DNA from: Aquanectria penicillioides
Lineage: Eukaryota; Ascomycota; Sordariomycetes; Hypocreales; Nectriaceae
Direction: 5' to 3'
Assembly (NCBI GenBank): GCA_003415625.1
Contig: PYIU01000007.1
Span: 3,906,001 to 3,970,000, forward strand
Length of the DNA stretch: 64,000 nt
Below, piece by piece: positions 13,834-23,617 of the stretch. Below the pieces are notes generated by a model, which was not told the DNA's origin, made no database searches, and saw only the letters and a list, made by a program, of their open reading frames with translations. Every line of letters starts with the position of its first letter. Within the stretch, counting starts at the first letter, position 1. The position numbers and the translations under genes are program-made.

Positions 13834-15093
13834 TTAGGCCACCCAATCATAATCTGGAAGCGCATTCTTTTCGTTTTTGGAAAAAGAATTGGCCATGAAC
13901 CTCTGCGCAAAGTCTATAACTCTACTCCAACATATGATGGCAAAGATAGTGTTTCGCAACCATATTCCCCAAGTTGTCTGAGGCGCCATGACCGTTGGGA
14001 CAAGAGGTGGAATTTTCTGTAGGTCGGTGATAATTGGTCTCATCTGCTTTTCGTAACCCCCAAGCGCTGCTGTTAGGTCACCCTTGTGCTTGCAGACCTC
14101 GCCAGCCAACACATAGGCACCAGCAATGGCGAGGCTTGTACCGCCGCCAGTAGGACCCGGTGCGTAACCCGCATCACCAACAAGCACAAAGCGCCCCTTG
14201 TATAAGGATGGAGTTTTGACCTGGAAAACTTCAGTAGAGTAAAAGTCGTCTGCGTCCATCATTCCCTTGATGGCCTCGTCACACTTCCAACCGGCCCCCT
14301 CGTAGTGTCGGGCTATGAAGTGTTTAACAGCATCATCTCCCAGCTTTTTTGCTTCGCGGTATTCTCGGGTGGCCTCGCGATCTTTGCGTGGGTGGATGCC
14401 CATCAACGCGATGCGACTCACGCCCTCGCCATCAGCTCCGATGGCGATAAAACGCCCACCAGTAGTGCTATATGCTTGGCCAACGTCCTTTTCGTGGAGG
14501 ACCTCTCGAGTAGAGTAGTAAGCCGCCCAGCAGTTTATTGGGTTGAGATAGTCTTGGACGCTACAGCCCAAACCCATGGCTCTGGTTCTGGAGGTTGCAC
14601 CATCACAGGCGACGACTAGGTCGAATTCTGAAGTCTGAAAGCCGTTGGCGAATTCGACGGTAACTGGCCCGTCATGTTCTTGTCGATGCATCGAAGCGAC
14701 TTGCTCGCCAAAAACATAGTTGACATTTTCATTGTCCTTGGTCAGGTCCACGATGATCTTGGCCAAGTCGCCACGGAAGATCTCATACTCGGAGACAAGG
14801 GACTGCTGGTCGGGATTCCCCGTAGCTTTTATTGTTCCGTAGGGTCGGCCATTGGCTCGAACAAAGCTGATGCTTGTTCCGGGCATCGTCTTGGTGCGTA
14901 CCGCCTCTTCCATTCCCGGCATCTTCCTCATTACAGTGACGCCGACAGTACGGATATCGATGTTCTGTCCATGAGTGCGCAGTTGCGGGAAGCGCTCAAT
15001 GACGGTGACGCTTGCTCCAGCTTTGGCAAACCAGTAAGCGGCCGTCGGGCCGGCGATGGATGCGCCCACGATGAGAACCCTGAGCTTGGACAT
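13834..15093 (-). CDS. FAD-dependent monooxygenase (PHBH/TetX-like)
   Basis: Intact intronless 419-residue flavoprotein. The N-terminal dinucleotide fold VLIVGASIAGPTAAYWFAKAG binds the ADP part of FAD; the acidic residue at the second strand is in VIERFP. The DG motif is in LVVACDGATSRTRAM (about 160) and the GD motif in GRFVLVGDAGYAPGPTGGGTSLA (about 310). This is the class A aromatic hydroxylase arrangement, with NAD(P)H as reductant. The substrate cannot be read from sequence. The C-terminus has a hydrophobic stretch (WLRNTIFAIICW) that may associate with membrane. It is followed upstream by its own promoter with two strong palindromes and then the 3' end of a Zn2Cys6 gene on the same strand. 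Confidence 0.92.
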   Translation of the reverse strand: MSKLRVLIVGASIAGPTAAYWFAKAGASVTVIERFPQLRTHGQNIDIRTVGVTVMRKMPGMEEAVRTKTMPGTSISFVRANGRPYGTIKATGNPDQQSLVSEYEIFRGDLAKIIVDLTKDNENVNYVFGEQVASMHRQEHDGPVTVEFANGFQTSEFDLVVACDGATSRTRAMGLGCSVQDYLNPINCWAAYYSTREVLHEKDVGQAYSTTGGRFIAIGADGEGVSRIALMGIHPRKDREATREYREAKKLGDDAVKHFIARHYEGAGWKCDEAIKGMMDADDFYSTEVFQVKTPSLYKGRFVLVGDAGYAPGPTGGGTSLAIAGAYVLAGEVCKHKGDLTAALGGYEKQMRPIITDLQKIPPLVPTVMAPQTTWGIWLRNTIFAIICWSRVIDFAQRFMANSFSKNEKNALPDYDWVA

Positions 15094-15260
15094 TGTTCAG
15101 AAAGCAGTGTTGCTGTGATGAATTGGAAGCTGCAAGACATGAGGATCTTGAAGAGAGTGGTAAATATATAGAGAGACCGAAGCAGAATCGGCATTTACAA
15201 GGCACGACCTGGTACATTCCGCCCCGAGCAGGCCGACTGTTGATTGGCCCGCAGAGCTCC

Positions 15261-15276
15261 AAGCCCCGGGGCTTGA
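15261..15276. promoter_or_regulatory. Perfect 16-bp palindrome
   Basis: CAAGCCCCGGGGCTTG equals its own reverse complement. The core has abutting CCG/CGG triplets, a form bound by some Zn2Cys6 dimers, and CCCCGG runs resemble CreA-type targets. It lies 168 bp upstream of the monooxygenase start. Confidence 0.45.
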
Positions 15277-15278
15277 CC

Positions 15279-15302
15279 CCGAGATCAGGACATTTCTCGG
15301 GC
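15279..15302. promoter_or_regulatory. Inverted repeat CCCGAG-N12-CTCGGG
   Basis: Two perfect 6-bp arms (15279-15284 and 15297-15302) with a 12-nt spacer, in everted CCG/CGG orientation, 3 bp from the 16-bp palindrome. Two palindromes side by side in one promoter suggest an operator region for the adjacent Zn2Cys6 regulator. Confidence 0.42.
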
Positions 15303-15771
15303 GTTGAGGACCCGGGGATCTGACCAATCACGGGCGGCTTCATAGTCGGGCCCAAGGAGTGTTGTGGCGTGGCCTCCAAACAGTCAACTATGTCAACTTG
15401 TTCAGGCCAAATTTGTTTCAAAATGATAATCATTTCACCTTTCTTAATAAATTCGTCACGTACTTTCACTACTGGACTGAAACCCGAATGACGGTGACGA
15501 TATTTGAGTGGACTGGTAAGTCACTCTGAGCCGCCACGGCACGACCATCGCTTCTTGGTGACGCTGTCAAAAACACCACATACTAAACAATAAGATTGGA
15601 GCATGTTACGTCGAACTATCTAAATCAAACAGAGAGTCGGCAAGACACATTCCACAATACGAATTGCTCCTCGGACAATGCACCCACTCAACCAAACCTT
15701 TGAGTGAGGAGATTACGCACACCCCTTAGGACCTGTGCGCCGGCCCAACCATATGAGAAAGGAACAAAATT

Positions 15772-17925
15772 CTATCCCGAGAATCCGTCCTCCTGTTGGA
15801 AAGTTTGAGCCTGGTCATCTCGGATCAGTTGATCCCAAAATGTCCAGTCTGTGGCATCGATGTTGAAGTCGATGCCGAGATCAAGGCCCATGTCGGTCGA
15901 CAGATTCTCCAACGACATATTCTCATCGCTTCCGGGCGACGGTCCAGTTAAAGATGAAGACCTCGTTTCCGTGTCAAGAGTGTTGGTGCTCTTAGCACTA
16001 ATATTGTCCTTTTTGCGGCTTCTCGTTGCCCGCAAGGAGCGCAAGGTGGTAATGTAGGGTGGCTCCGACACGGTGCCTGGCGGTCGGGCATCCCAGGCTT
16101 TCAGCGTGAGGCGCCCAAACGCGTTATACAATGCGCGCTTTGATTCTAAAAGCTCGCCATGATTCTGATAAATTTGCTCCATCTTGAGCCAGATTGCATC
16201 GACTTCTAAAGGCGCGAGAATATCGCTTCTTCTCCATAGGATAGTTAAAACAAAAATCATGGCATCCCAGGTCCCCCACAAGAAGAATCGCCTCACGTGC
16301 CATTGGTATTTCCTAATTCCCGTATTGAGGTAAATTGCAATATCAGTGTCGATGATCTTCTGTGCAAGCTGGAATAGTTCTTTTCTCTCTGCATCCGTGG
16401 CAGTCTGGTTCCGGACCTTGGCAAGTCGAATTCTGAGACGCATGGCTGTAATACCTGCCCTAGCCATGCCAGCAGTAAGGAAATGTAGTGGGTTAACTAT
16501 ATCGCAGTATCGAATATATTTCTCCTCGATTTCGCTTTCAGCCTCATTGATGGCCCGCTCAGCTTTCTCTTGATCTTTGAAATGCGACGAGCCTGGTCCG
16601 TTCGTTGGTCTTCCCGCCCTGGCAAAGAAATTGCCAACGCATGTGCGGGACAGACAGAAAATCATCTCGGTTGCACCTTTTTGTTCCTTTGGCATCTCAG
16701 TCATCCCGGGCCAAATCTGATCGTCGTTGATGTTGAGAGGTGGTTGAGTGTCCCAGCCGTCTGGTATCTTGGACATGCCAGTGCCCGACATTTGACTGGC
16801 CTGGCCGTCAAGTGGCATAAGCTGATAAAACAGACGTCGTCTCATCTGCACATCAAAAGGAGGCAAGCCAAGATTCTCTCCATCCCGGTGAATACCAATA
16901 CGCTGTCCGATGCGGACCGCGACGCCAGTCAAGATCCAATACGTATGGGAATCGTACAGATAACGGCATGGTAAGAGGAAGAGAACGAGGGCTTGCAAGA
17001 CGGCCATCTCGGTAGTCTTGAGAAAGGATGCATTGACAAGGGCTTGTCGGGTCGCAAAGTGATATCGCTGTACCAGGGTATCCCGTGTCTGTCCAAACTT
17101 CTCCTCACATTCCTCCATCGTCATGGAGAATGCTGCAAAGTGGTACATGGCAAACAACAAGCACTCGTCGGATTTCGATGCCGTTGAAGGCTGTTGAGAA
17201 ACAATTTCGACCATATTAGCCGTTGACGGAATGTGCAGCACTTTGCAGATGGGTTCCACATTGTCAACATGCGCTTTCCAGAGTATCATTGCTTTTTCGT
17301 GGACAGGGTGATACCGGAGAAGGCTCTGTCGAGAACCTAAAAAGGCCCCAGTCAAGGGATCTGAAACGGATTCCTCTGTAATCTCTGCAACCATTGGATC
17401 TTGCTCTTCTTCATCGGCGTCCGACATGCATTGAATCTCATCATCCTCCAGATTGCGCCAAGGATTGCTTTCTATGTATCTTGACTTGCCCTGTCCAGCC
17501 AGAAGCTTGCCTGTTCGTGACGGACCGGGTTCGTTCCAGTAGAGTGATATTGGCTCCTGGGGTGGTGTTTTTCCGATAGAAGGCGATGTGTCAGCTTCAA
17601 GGAGGCCGTGTTGGTCTAGAATCCGCTCGTAACGAGCCAGTCGTTCGAGAACGTCACCACTTAGCTTTCGTTTCCGCCATCGTGGCTGAGGTCCCTGGTA
17701 CACGCATTCAAGTTTCGCCCTGCGACAACTGGAGCAGATTGGTGTTGCCTTGTCACATTTCACCTTGCGCCTCGCACAAGGCTGGCAAGAATATGGCATT
17801 ATAGGCCGAGGGGAATCTTCATTAGCACCTGGTCCGGCTGAGCCAACCCCGCTGACGCTGATAGGCGCTGGTGCTATGGTTACCGGCTTGCTACGAGTCT
17901 GGGCATCGCTCGCGGCCATTGGCAT
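15772..17925 (-). CDS. Zn2Cys6 transcription factor beside FAD monooxygenase
   Basis: Intact, intronless, 717 residues. The binuclear cluster uses cysteines at 47, 50, 57, 64, 67 and 74 (CQPCARRKVKCDKATPICSSCRRAKLEC is split here as CQPCARRKVKCDK and ATPICSSCRRAKLEC), followed by a basic RWRKRK linker and a short coiled stretch LERLARYERILDQHGLL. The fungal_trans middle region contains LVLFLLPCRYLYDSHTYW, VRIGQRIGIHRDG and MRRRLFYQLMPLDGQASQM. The C-terminus is acidic and ends in a region that may be activating. On the same strand as and upstream of the monooxygenase gene, so it may control it; the paired palindromes in the monooxygenase promoter would fit. Confidence 0.93.
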   Translation of the reverse strand: MPMAASDAQTRSKPVTIAPAPISVSGVGSAGPGANEDSPRPIMPYSCQPCARRKVKCDKATPICSSCRRAKLECVYQGPQPRWRKRKLSGDVLERLARYERILDQHGLLEADTSPSIGKTPPQEPISLYWNEPGPSRTGKLLAGQGKSRYIESNPWRNLEDDEIQCMSDADEEEQDPMVAEITEESVSDPLTGAFLGSRQSLLRYHPVHEKAMILWKAHVDNVEPICKVLHIPSTANMVEIVSQQPSTASKSDECLLFAMYHFAAFSMTMEECEEKFGQTRDTLVQRYHFATRQALVNASFLKTTEMAVLQALVLFLLPCRYLYDSHTYWILTGVAVRIGQRIGIHRDGENLGLPPFDVQMRRRLFYQLMPLDGQASQMSGTGMSKIPDGWDTQPPLNINDDQIWPGMTEMPKEQKGATEMIFCLSRTCVGNFFARAGRPTNGPGSSHFKDQEKAERAINEAESEIEEKYIRYCDIVNPLHFLTAGMARAGITAMRLRIRLAKVRNQTATDAERKELFQLAQKIIDTDIAIYLNTGIRKYQWHVRRFFLWGTWDAMIFVLTILWRRSDILAPLEVDAIWLKMEQIYQNHGELLESKRALYNAFGRLTLKAWDARPPGTVSEPPYITTLRSLRATRSRKKDNISAKSTNTLDTETRSSSLTGPSPGSDENMSLENLSTDMGLDLGIDFNIDATDWTFWDQLIRDDQAQTFQQEDGFSG

Positions 17926-18649
17926 GCCCTCGCGCCAAAACAGGCGTATATTCTGCTCGTTATCGGTATGATCACGTACGAGTTTGGTTTGTGGAAAGTT
18001 TCCAGATTTTGTTGTTGACTCCCCACAGTTTGTGCTCCAGAATGTCTCTGCCTGGAGTTTACAGCGACTCTGCAGCTGACTATGATGATGGATTAGTGGG
18101 CAAACTGGGCGGTCTGAGCTGGCAGAATTCTGTTCCAGTGCTATATCTGTACTCGAGCAGGATTTAGGGCCTGTCTTGAAAGTCGCCTTTTACTCTAACT
18201 GAGCAAGAAAGTTTGTTGTGCATCGCCAGATCAAGGGTATAGCGACATCATCAATATTGACATGTATCTCTATTTACACAACATTCGGCTACGCTATAAT
18301 GCTTCCAAGCGGTCGTTGTCAATCCACTCGCATTTTGTACACCCCTTGACTCTCCAACACTCCTATACCTACTGCAGGGCATGTCATATATACCTTAGGG
18401 CGACTGACAAAAAGCACTGTCTGATATCTGGGTACCTAGCCCCACCAAGCATGTTTTACTTGTGTTACTGGCCTGGGCATTCCGTTAACCGAGAGATAAA
18501 CATGAACCGGAATCAACCAAGTTACCGAATCTATCAGTATAAACTCAATGCGAATATAAGTGTACCCGTAAACATCGCGCATATTAAAGCCTATGGGCTT
18601 CCCAGTTAGGACTGCTCCATCAAATCCGCCTGTATGACATGGCGTTCGT
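17926..18649. other. Intergenic, nothing recognised
   Basis: Upstream region of the Zn2Cys6 gene at 17925 and beyond. A 115-codon plus-strand open frame at 18262-18609 shows no motif, and its composition does not look like protein. Confidence 0.45.
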
Positions 18650-19600
18650 TAAAGCACGAGTCCCGAATTCATCTTTCCTCTGAGGGTAACTCTTTCCACG
18701 CTTTAGAGTCGATAGGTCGGTCGTCATCATCCAGTATCAAGTCATGTTCAATCTCAATGATTCGCCTTCTAAGCCGGTATATCTTCTCAACCTCCTAGAA
18801 ACCCTCTCTAACCTGGCGTTCTTTTTGATTAGGTCAAGCGCCTCAAGCCGAGTAGCGAGATTGCGGCACTTCATCACTACGACATGTACGACTGCTATGT
18901 ATCTAATCTCAAATCGAAACTCTGGCCGCGTTAAGGCTCCTTGTTGCTGACTTGCCATCTGACTAAAATATCCAGCGAGACAGACTATGTGGCGAAATTC
19001 ATTTAAAAATTGCTCGTAAGTTGATTCAATGTCTAGATTGGCTCACAGCTGACAGCTAGAACCCCATGCCTTGTTCGCTCCGAGCATACCTGTTTGATAC
19101 CAATGAATTCTTGGCCAAACGTTGCCAAAGCAAGGATAAAATACTCAATCCCCTCTTTTCTCGTGTTCTGTTCGGCGAGCAGTCCAGCCGGACTATTTGG
19201 CTGCGCAAGCTGCGGAACGAGTTAGCTATATGGTTCGAGGGAGTAGGTCCATCATGATGTAGTTGGCCTCGCGTAAAGAGTCGAGACGTTCTAGGATAGC
19301 CTCCAGGGGAGCCTGATCTTTAGGGTTGCAGGCCGATCGAAGAAGACAGGCATGGCTACAGGCCGGTGAAATATTGGCCCCAGGTAGTCTCGTGTCCACA
19401 TGGCCGTGGTTTGAATGCTGCGGAATATGTCAAGGCCGTTTCGGCAATGCATTACTGCTATGAACCCATGGAAGCAAGAGCCCTGCAATTCTCTCCTGCC
19501 AGGGCTGCGAATTATCTGCCTGGGCCTTTCAATTGTCATATATAGGCTAGACTCATCTTCCAAATCAGCAACTCGGGGCCTGACGTACGTCATGCCGTCA
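18650..19600 (-). pseudogene. Decayed unidentified protein gene
   Basis: Minus-strand protein-like blocks appear in changing frames: from the right, DLEDESSLYMTIERPRQIIR, CFHGFIAVMHCRNGLDIFRS, WTRDYLGPIFHRPVAMPVFF, then after a frame change DQAPLEAILERLDSLREANY ending in a stop, and further left a coiled block (LATRLEALDLIKKNARLERV) and RRRIIEIEHDLILDDDDRP with KAWKELPSEE. Stops and frame changes separate them. I do not recognise the family. The consistent strand and order suggest one former gene. Confidence 0.4.
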
Positions 19601-21201
19601 TTGCGTTAATCTCGCTGTACCAGGACTTTTCGTGTAAGTTTGAGGAGACGATTGACTTACAGGCGAATTCTTTTGCTCTGTTATACAACACTCTAGCTAT
19701 GCGTAAGCTTACGCAATGTCCAACATGAACCACTCGTGTGTTGGTTAGCTTGCTGTTTATATGCATAGAGCTCATCCAGAACAATCAAGAACAGGCATAT
19801 TCGGCAACTTCAGCTGAAAACCTGTCCCAAGATCTAAGGATTCGTATCAGGTAAGACTATGGCCCCTACGGGGAGCGGCTTAGCCAAGTAGAAATCAATC
19901 AATCATCCAGGATTCGTAGAGTTGAAGGCTGCGTAGACGCTGTTTTGGATGACCGTTGTTCCAGATTCAGGATTGGCTACGCAAACGGAGATTTATCCTA
20001 GCTGGGCGTTGGCTTCAGGGTAAATAAGCTGACGTGAGACGGACAGCGGCCCAGCGATCAACGGCGACATCAGCTTGTGTCGGAGGGCCAGCATCCTTCA
20101 ACGAGTGAGGCAGAACTATCTAGGCCGATCTCAATCATGGGAGAAAAACGCCCTTAGCCGTGGGAAATCATCTGATCCATTTCATGCTGGATCAGCTCGC
20201 CTCAGGGTTAAGATCTTACAGTATGCACACCATTGGCATCAGACTGCATCTCTAACCCAAGATGGTTAGTGCAAGAGTTGTAGATGACTGTTGTTTCTGT
20301 TGAAGGGTAACTCTATGGTCTAGTAAATTAGTGTCAAAGGATTAGGTCCTCATTAAGCTTGTTTGGTATGAAGAGCGAGGCCACCATTGATGAAGCATTG
20401 AACGAGCCTCGAGAGATCGATTCTCCGAATTTCTGGCGCAGCCGGAACAGCATTTAGCTACTAGGCGAAACTGAGTATACGATAAATCCATTGTCTATCC
20501 AGCATGCGGGGATGTCTAGCTGCGCAGTTTCGGCGACTACAGCATTTGCGGAACGAGTGTATGGAGAGGGCATTGGGAGACGATTCAAAATCACTTCCCA
20601 CCACCATCACATCTACACTCATATTCCACAACATTTTTCCGATCTAAATCACCAAATAACCATGCCTTACATTATTACCGCCCTTGTCCCACACAAACCC
20701 TTCCATGCCCTAGACCGTCTAGTCGTGATCATGGCGATAGCATGACGTCATGTCGACAACGGAATGCAGCGTCCCTTATTACCGTCCCGATAGCTCCATA
20801 ATGGAGATAAAAGCCATCAACTCCAGCCCCTGGTTGCGGACAAGAAACTGCCTCTTGATTGGTCGACTCGCCCCGTTCACCAATAGCAACGACGCCATGT
20901 CCCACTCAAATGTCCTGATGCATTCTTATTGGAGAGAAGCAGGGCGCAAAGATCCGTCGAGGAGTGGATCATCAACTCGGCTGGAACGTGTTTCCCACCA
21001 GAAGACGCAGCTCCCATTCTCCGCATTCCCTGTCGTCTTCAGGCTCCGCAAGGTGGAGATGATGAAAAGCCCGCACACCTAATCGGCTGGCACCACAGTA
21101 CAAAACCGGGGCGAGTCTCCAGCGCATATAGTCGATGGGACATCTCCAAGTCTCATCCAGAGTTTGATTCATCTCAGCACCTTCTACGAGAAACAGGAAC
21201 C
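19601..21201. other. Gene-poor stretch
   Basis: 1.6 kb without a supported gene. Only frames below about 85 codons occur outside the SDR reading frame. The last 0.25 kb is an open upstream extension of the SDR frame and probably its 5' untranslated region; a CACC/CATCAC pyrimidine-rich stretch near 20600 may belong to a promoter. Confidence 0.45.
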
Positions 21202-22083
21202 ATGTCGTCAAACCTCTCAAATGTCACAAGAGCCCTGGTGGTTGGCGGGACAAGCGGTGTCGGCTACGGAATTGCCTGCCGAATCGCCGCCGAAGCCAAG
21301 TCTGCCACGGTCATTATCAGCGGGCGCACAAAGCCCAAGGACATCCCCCATGACAATATCCAGTTCCGCCAGCTAGACGCGTCGTCGATGCGCACCATAA
21401 AGACGTACACGGATGCCTACAAGTCGGCACAGGAGCCCCAGCTGGACCTGCTTGTGGTGACCCAGGGCGTCATGACGACCGCGGGCAGAACCGAGACGCC
21501 AGAGGGCATCGACTTCAAGATGGCGCTGCACTACTACGGCAGGCAGCTGCTGATTAGAGAATTGACCCCAGTCCTGAAGAACGACGCCAAGGTTCTCGTT
21601 GTGCTCGACTCGTTGGCTGGATCCCCCGCCAAACTCAACTGGGAAGACTTGGATCTGAAGACGACATTTAGCCTTGGCAATGCTGCAAACCACTGCACCT
21701 CGATGAACGACGCCATGGTGCGAAAGTACGCTGCTGAGCAGAAGGAACACCAGGCCCAGAGCGGCGACAAGAGGCATTTCATCCATGCATACCCCGGCAT
21801 TGTCAAGACGGGTCTTACACGGGCGTTGCCTTGGTACCTACGAGGCCCAACCTGGGCGCTGAGCCAAGTTATCGCCGTCTCAATTGAGACTTGCGCCGAG
21901 AATTTGCTGAAAGGAACGTATGAGTGCGCGGCAGAGGGTGAGAAGGAGGGCAGGTATTGGAGCTGCATCGACGATAAGGGTCGCTTGGTCCCTAAGAAGG
22001 CTGCCTGGACTGATGAACAATTGAACAAGGTGGCAGATCACACCTGGAAGATAATCGATGGTGCTATTGCAGCTGGAAACTAG
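21202..22083 (+). CDS. Atypical short-chain dehydrogenase/reductase
   Basis: 293 residues, intronless. The Rossmann start ALVVGGTSGVGYGIACRIA has the glycine motif of NAD(P)-binding SDRs, and LLVVTQGVMTT replaces the usual NNAG strand. At the active site VLVVLDSLAG supplies a Ser, but the stretch where Tyr-x3-Lys should stand reads NAANHCTSMNDAMVRKY, so catalytic Tyr and Lys are absent. The protein may bind nucleotide without classical catalysis or use another mechanism. The frame is open upstream to 20929, but the ATG at 21202 (MSSNLSNVTRALVVGG) gives a normal N-terminus. No partner gene is adjacent. Confidence 0.88.
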   Translation: MSSNLSNVTRALVVGGTSGVGYGIACRIAAEAKSATVIISGRTKPKDIPHDNIQFRQLDASSMRTIKTYTDAYKSAQEPQLDLLVVTQGVMTTAGRTETPEGIDFKMALHYYGRQLLIRELTPVLKNDAKVLVVLDSLAGSPAKLNWEDLDLKTTFSLGNAANHCTSMNDAMVRKYAAEQKEHQAQSGDKRHFIHAYPGIVKTGLTRALPWYLRGPTWALSQVIAVSIETCAENLLKGTYECAAEGEKEGRYWSCIDDKGRLVPKKAAWTDEQLNKVADHTWKIIDGAIAAGN

Positions 22084-23015
22084 GAGATATCGGGATTGAT
22101 GTGTTGACTGATACTGTAATGACTATGAATCTGTTTGACTATTGGCTACGGGTGGTCTGGATGTCTTAAATATTCTATTTAGGAGCAAGTTGATCCGTCA
22201 CTTATCAACTATTGCCTTTCTTTCTTTATTTCGCACTGTTGGCTTGGTGTTGCTCAATCGCCGGGATCTGCTGGAGAGAAAGACGTCGTTCTCGATTGAC
22301 ACTTGCTGATGGGCGACCTGAATAGCCGCGAAGATGCTGGATGAATCGCGAGAATCGCTCCTAGCTACAAAGTTTCTTCAAATTAGAGACGAGGCTATGC
22401 CAAGCTTTGGTCCGGCACGGTGGATATCGCTGCATAAACTTTCACCAAGTGTCGAGGCCAACCTGACTATCTTTGTCGGGAAGCATGAAATGGGGTTTAA
22501 ATTGAAGAATCACTTTAATTCTAACTGGAGACGCATGACAATAACATTGTTCCGAGTATTGTATTTTGCGAGTCTCTGATAGGCCCTGTGAACGGGACAT
22601 GGAAGCAATGGCCTTCTCATGTGGCTGCGAATCCCGAGCTCCAATGACGCGACTATTTAAACTTGAGTGACAGTCATGTTGACGGTGGCAACGGTCAGGT
22701 TGTGCTCGACTACACTTGAAAGGATTGCTGCATCCTGGCCTTGTCCAGCTTTGTACCCGGCTATTTGGTGCCAACCATTTGCGCCAAGGCAACAGCTATA
22801 TCATATCAATCAGGCTGAACCGTGACTGCACCCCAACAGCCAATTCCTCACTGTTGTTCCTATTCAAGGAGGTGTCTAGACAGCCTTGATTGGGCTGCGT
22901 CAAGCTCTCCGCATCAGCCACGCAGCGGAAAGGCGCCGATTGCAGGGCTCAGAGCTGATCAGCAGAGTACCGACATCCTAACCTGACGATGCCTGTCTGC
23001 CGATAAGCTCAAGCC
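22084..23015. other. Intergenic, nothing recognised
   Basis: Region between the SDR stop and the repeat-rich promoter of the rhodopsin-family gene. Open frames of 80-116 codons on both strands lack recognisable motifs. Confidence 0.45.
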
Positions 23016-23617
23016 CTGCTGTGTCCTGCTGTGTCCTGCGGTGTCCCTGCACTGTCCAATCAACTGATCATGCACCCTTACATTAGCCGTGACTCTCCTC
23101 GTCGCGGTTGGCTGCCATGGGCTCCTAGTCCAGAGTGCGACGCCCAGCAACGCCCAGCAACGCCCCGCTACTGAGCTAATAACCAGTCTTCCAAGGGCTA
23201 ACAAGGGCTCCAAGGGCTACACTACAGAGACTCGAGCCAAGACAAGAGAGGAGAGACTCTCCAGCTCAGCCCGCATCGTCTAGACCATGTGACCCGATAT
23301 TCCCCGGATCGTACAAGCCACCGTGCGCACTAGATGAAGATAACGGTCGGCCAGAGCAGAGCAGAGCAGAGCCAAGCGCAGATCTTGGTGCCCCCGCTTA
23401 TTCGCTCTGGTGTCTCCTCTCCTGGCTCTCGCCTTGTTTTTGTCCTCGTAATCTCCTGGCCTGTGTGGATAATTCAATCGTCGCATTCTTCCTCCTCTGC
23501 GCTGTGTTGCGCTGCGCTGCGCTGTCTCGGATCCATCGCGCCTCTCATGAGCGCCACGCCGCGACGTCGCCCGTCGCAGTCTTCACCAAGCTGAGCCGAA
23601 CCGAGCTGAGCTGAGCC
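23016..23617. repeat. Cluster of 5- and 10-bp tandem repeats
   Basis: Within 600 bp: CTGCTGTGTC x3 (23016-23045), CGCCCAGCAA x2 (23141-23160), AGGGCT-type units near 23190-23220, AGAGC x4 (23353-23372), GCTGC units near 23498-23524 and GAGCT units just before the ATG at 23618. The units share a 5-bp periodicity. The block forms the whole proximal promoter and 5' leader of the rhodopsin-family gene. Confidence 0.7.

Larger units (their letters stand above)
15094..15771. promoter_or_regulatory. Promoter of the FAD monooxygenase
   Basis: 0.68 kb between the monooxygenase ATG (15093) and the stop of the upstream Zn2Cys6 gene. A 16-bp perfect palindrome and an adjacent inverted repeat at 15261-15302 are the main structures; they lie about 170-210 bp upstream of the ATG. 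Confidence 0.6.
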
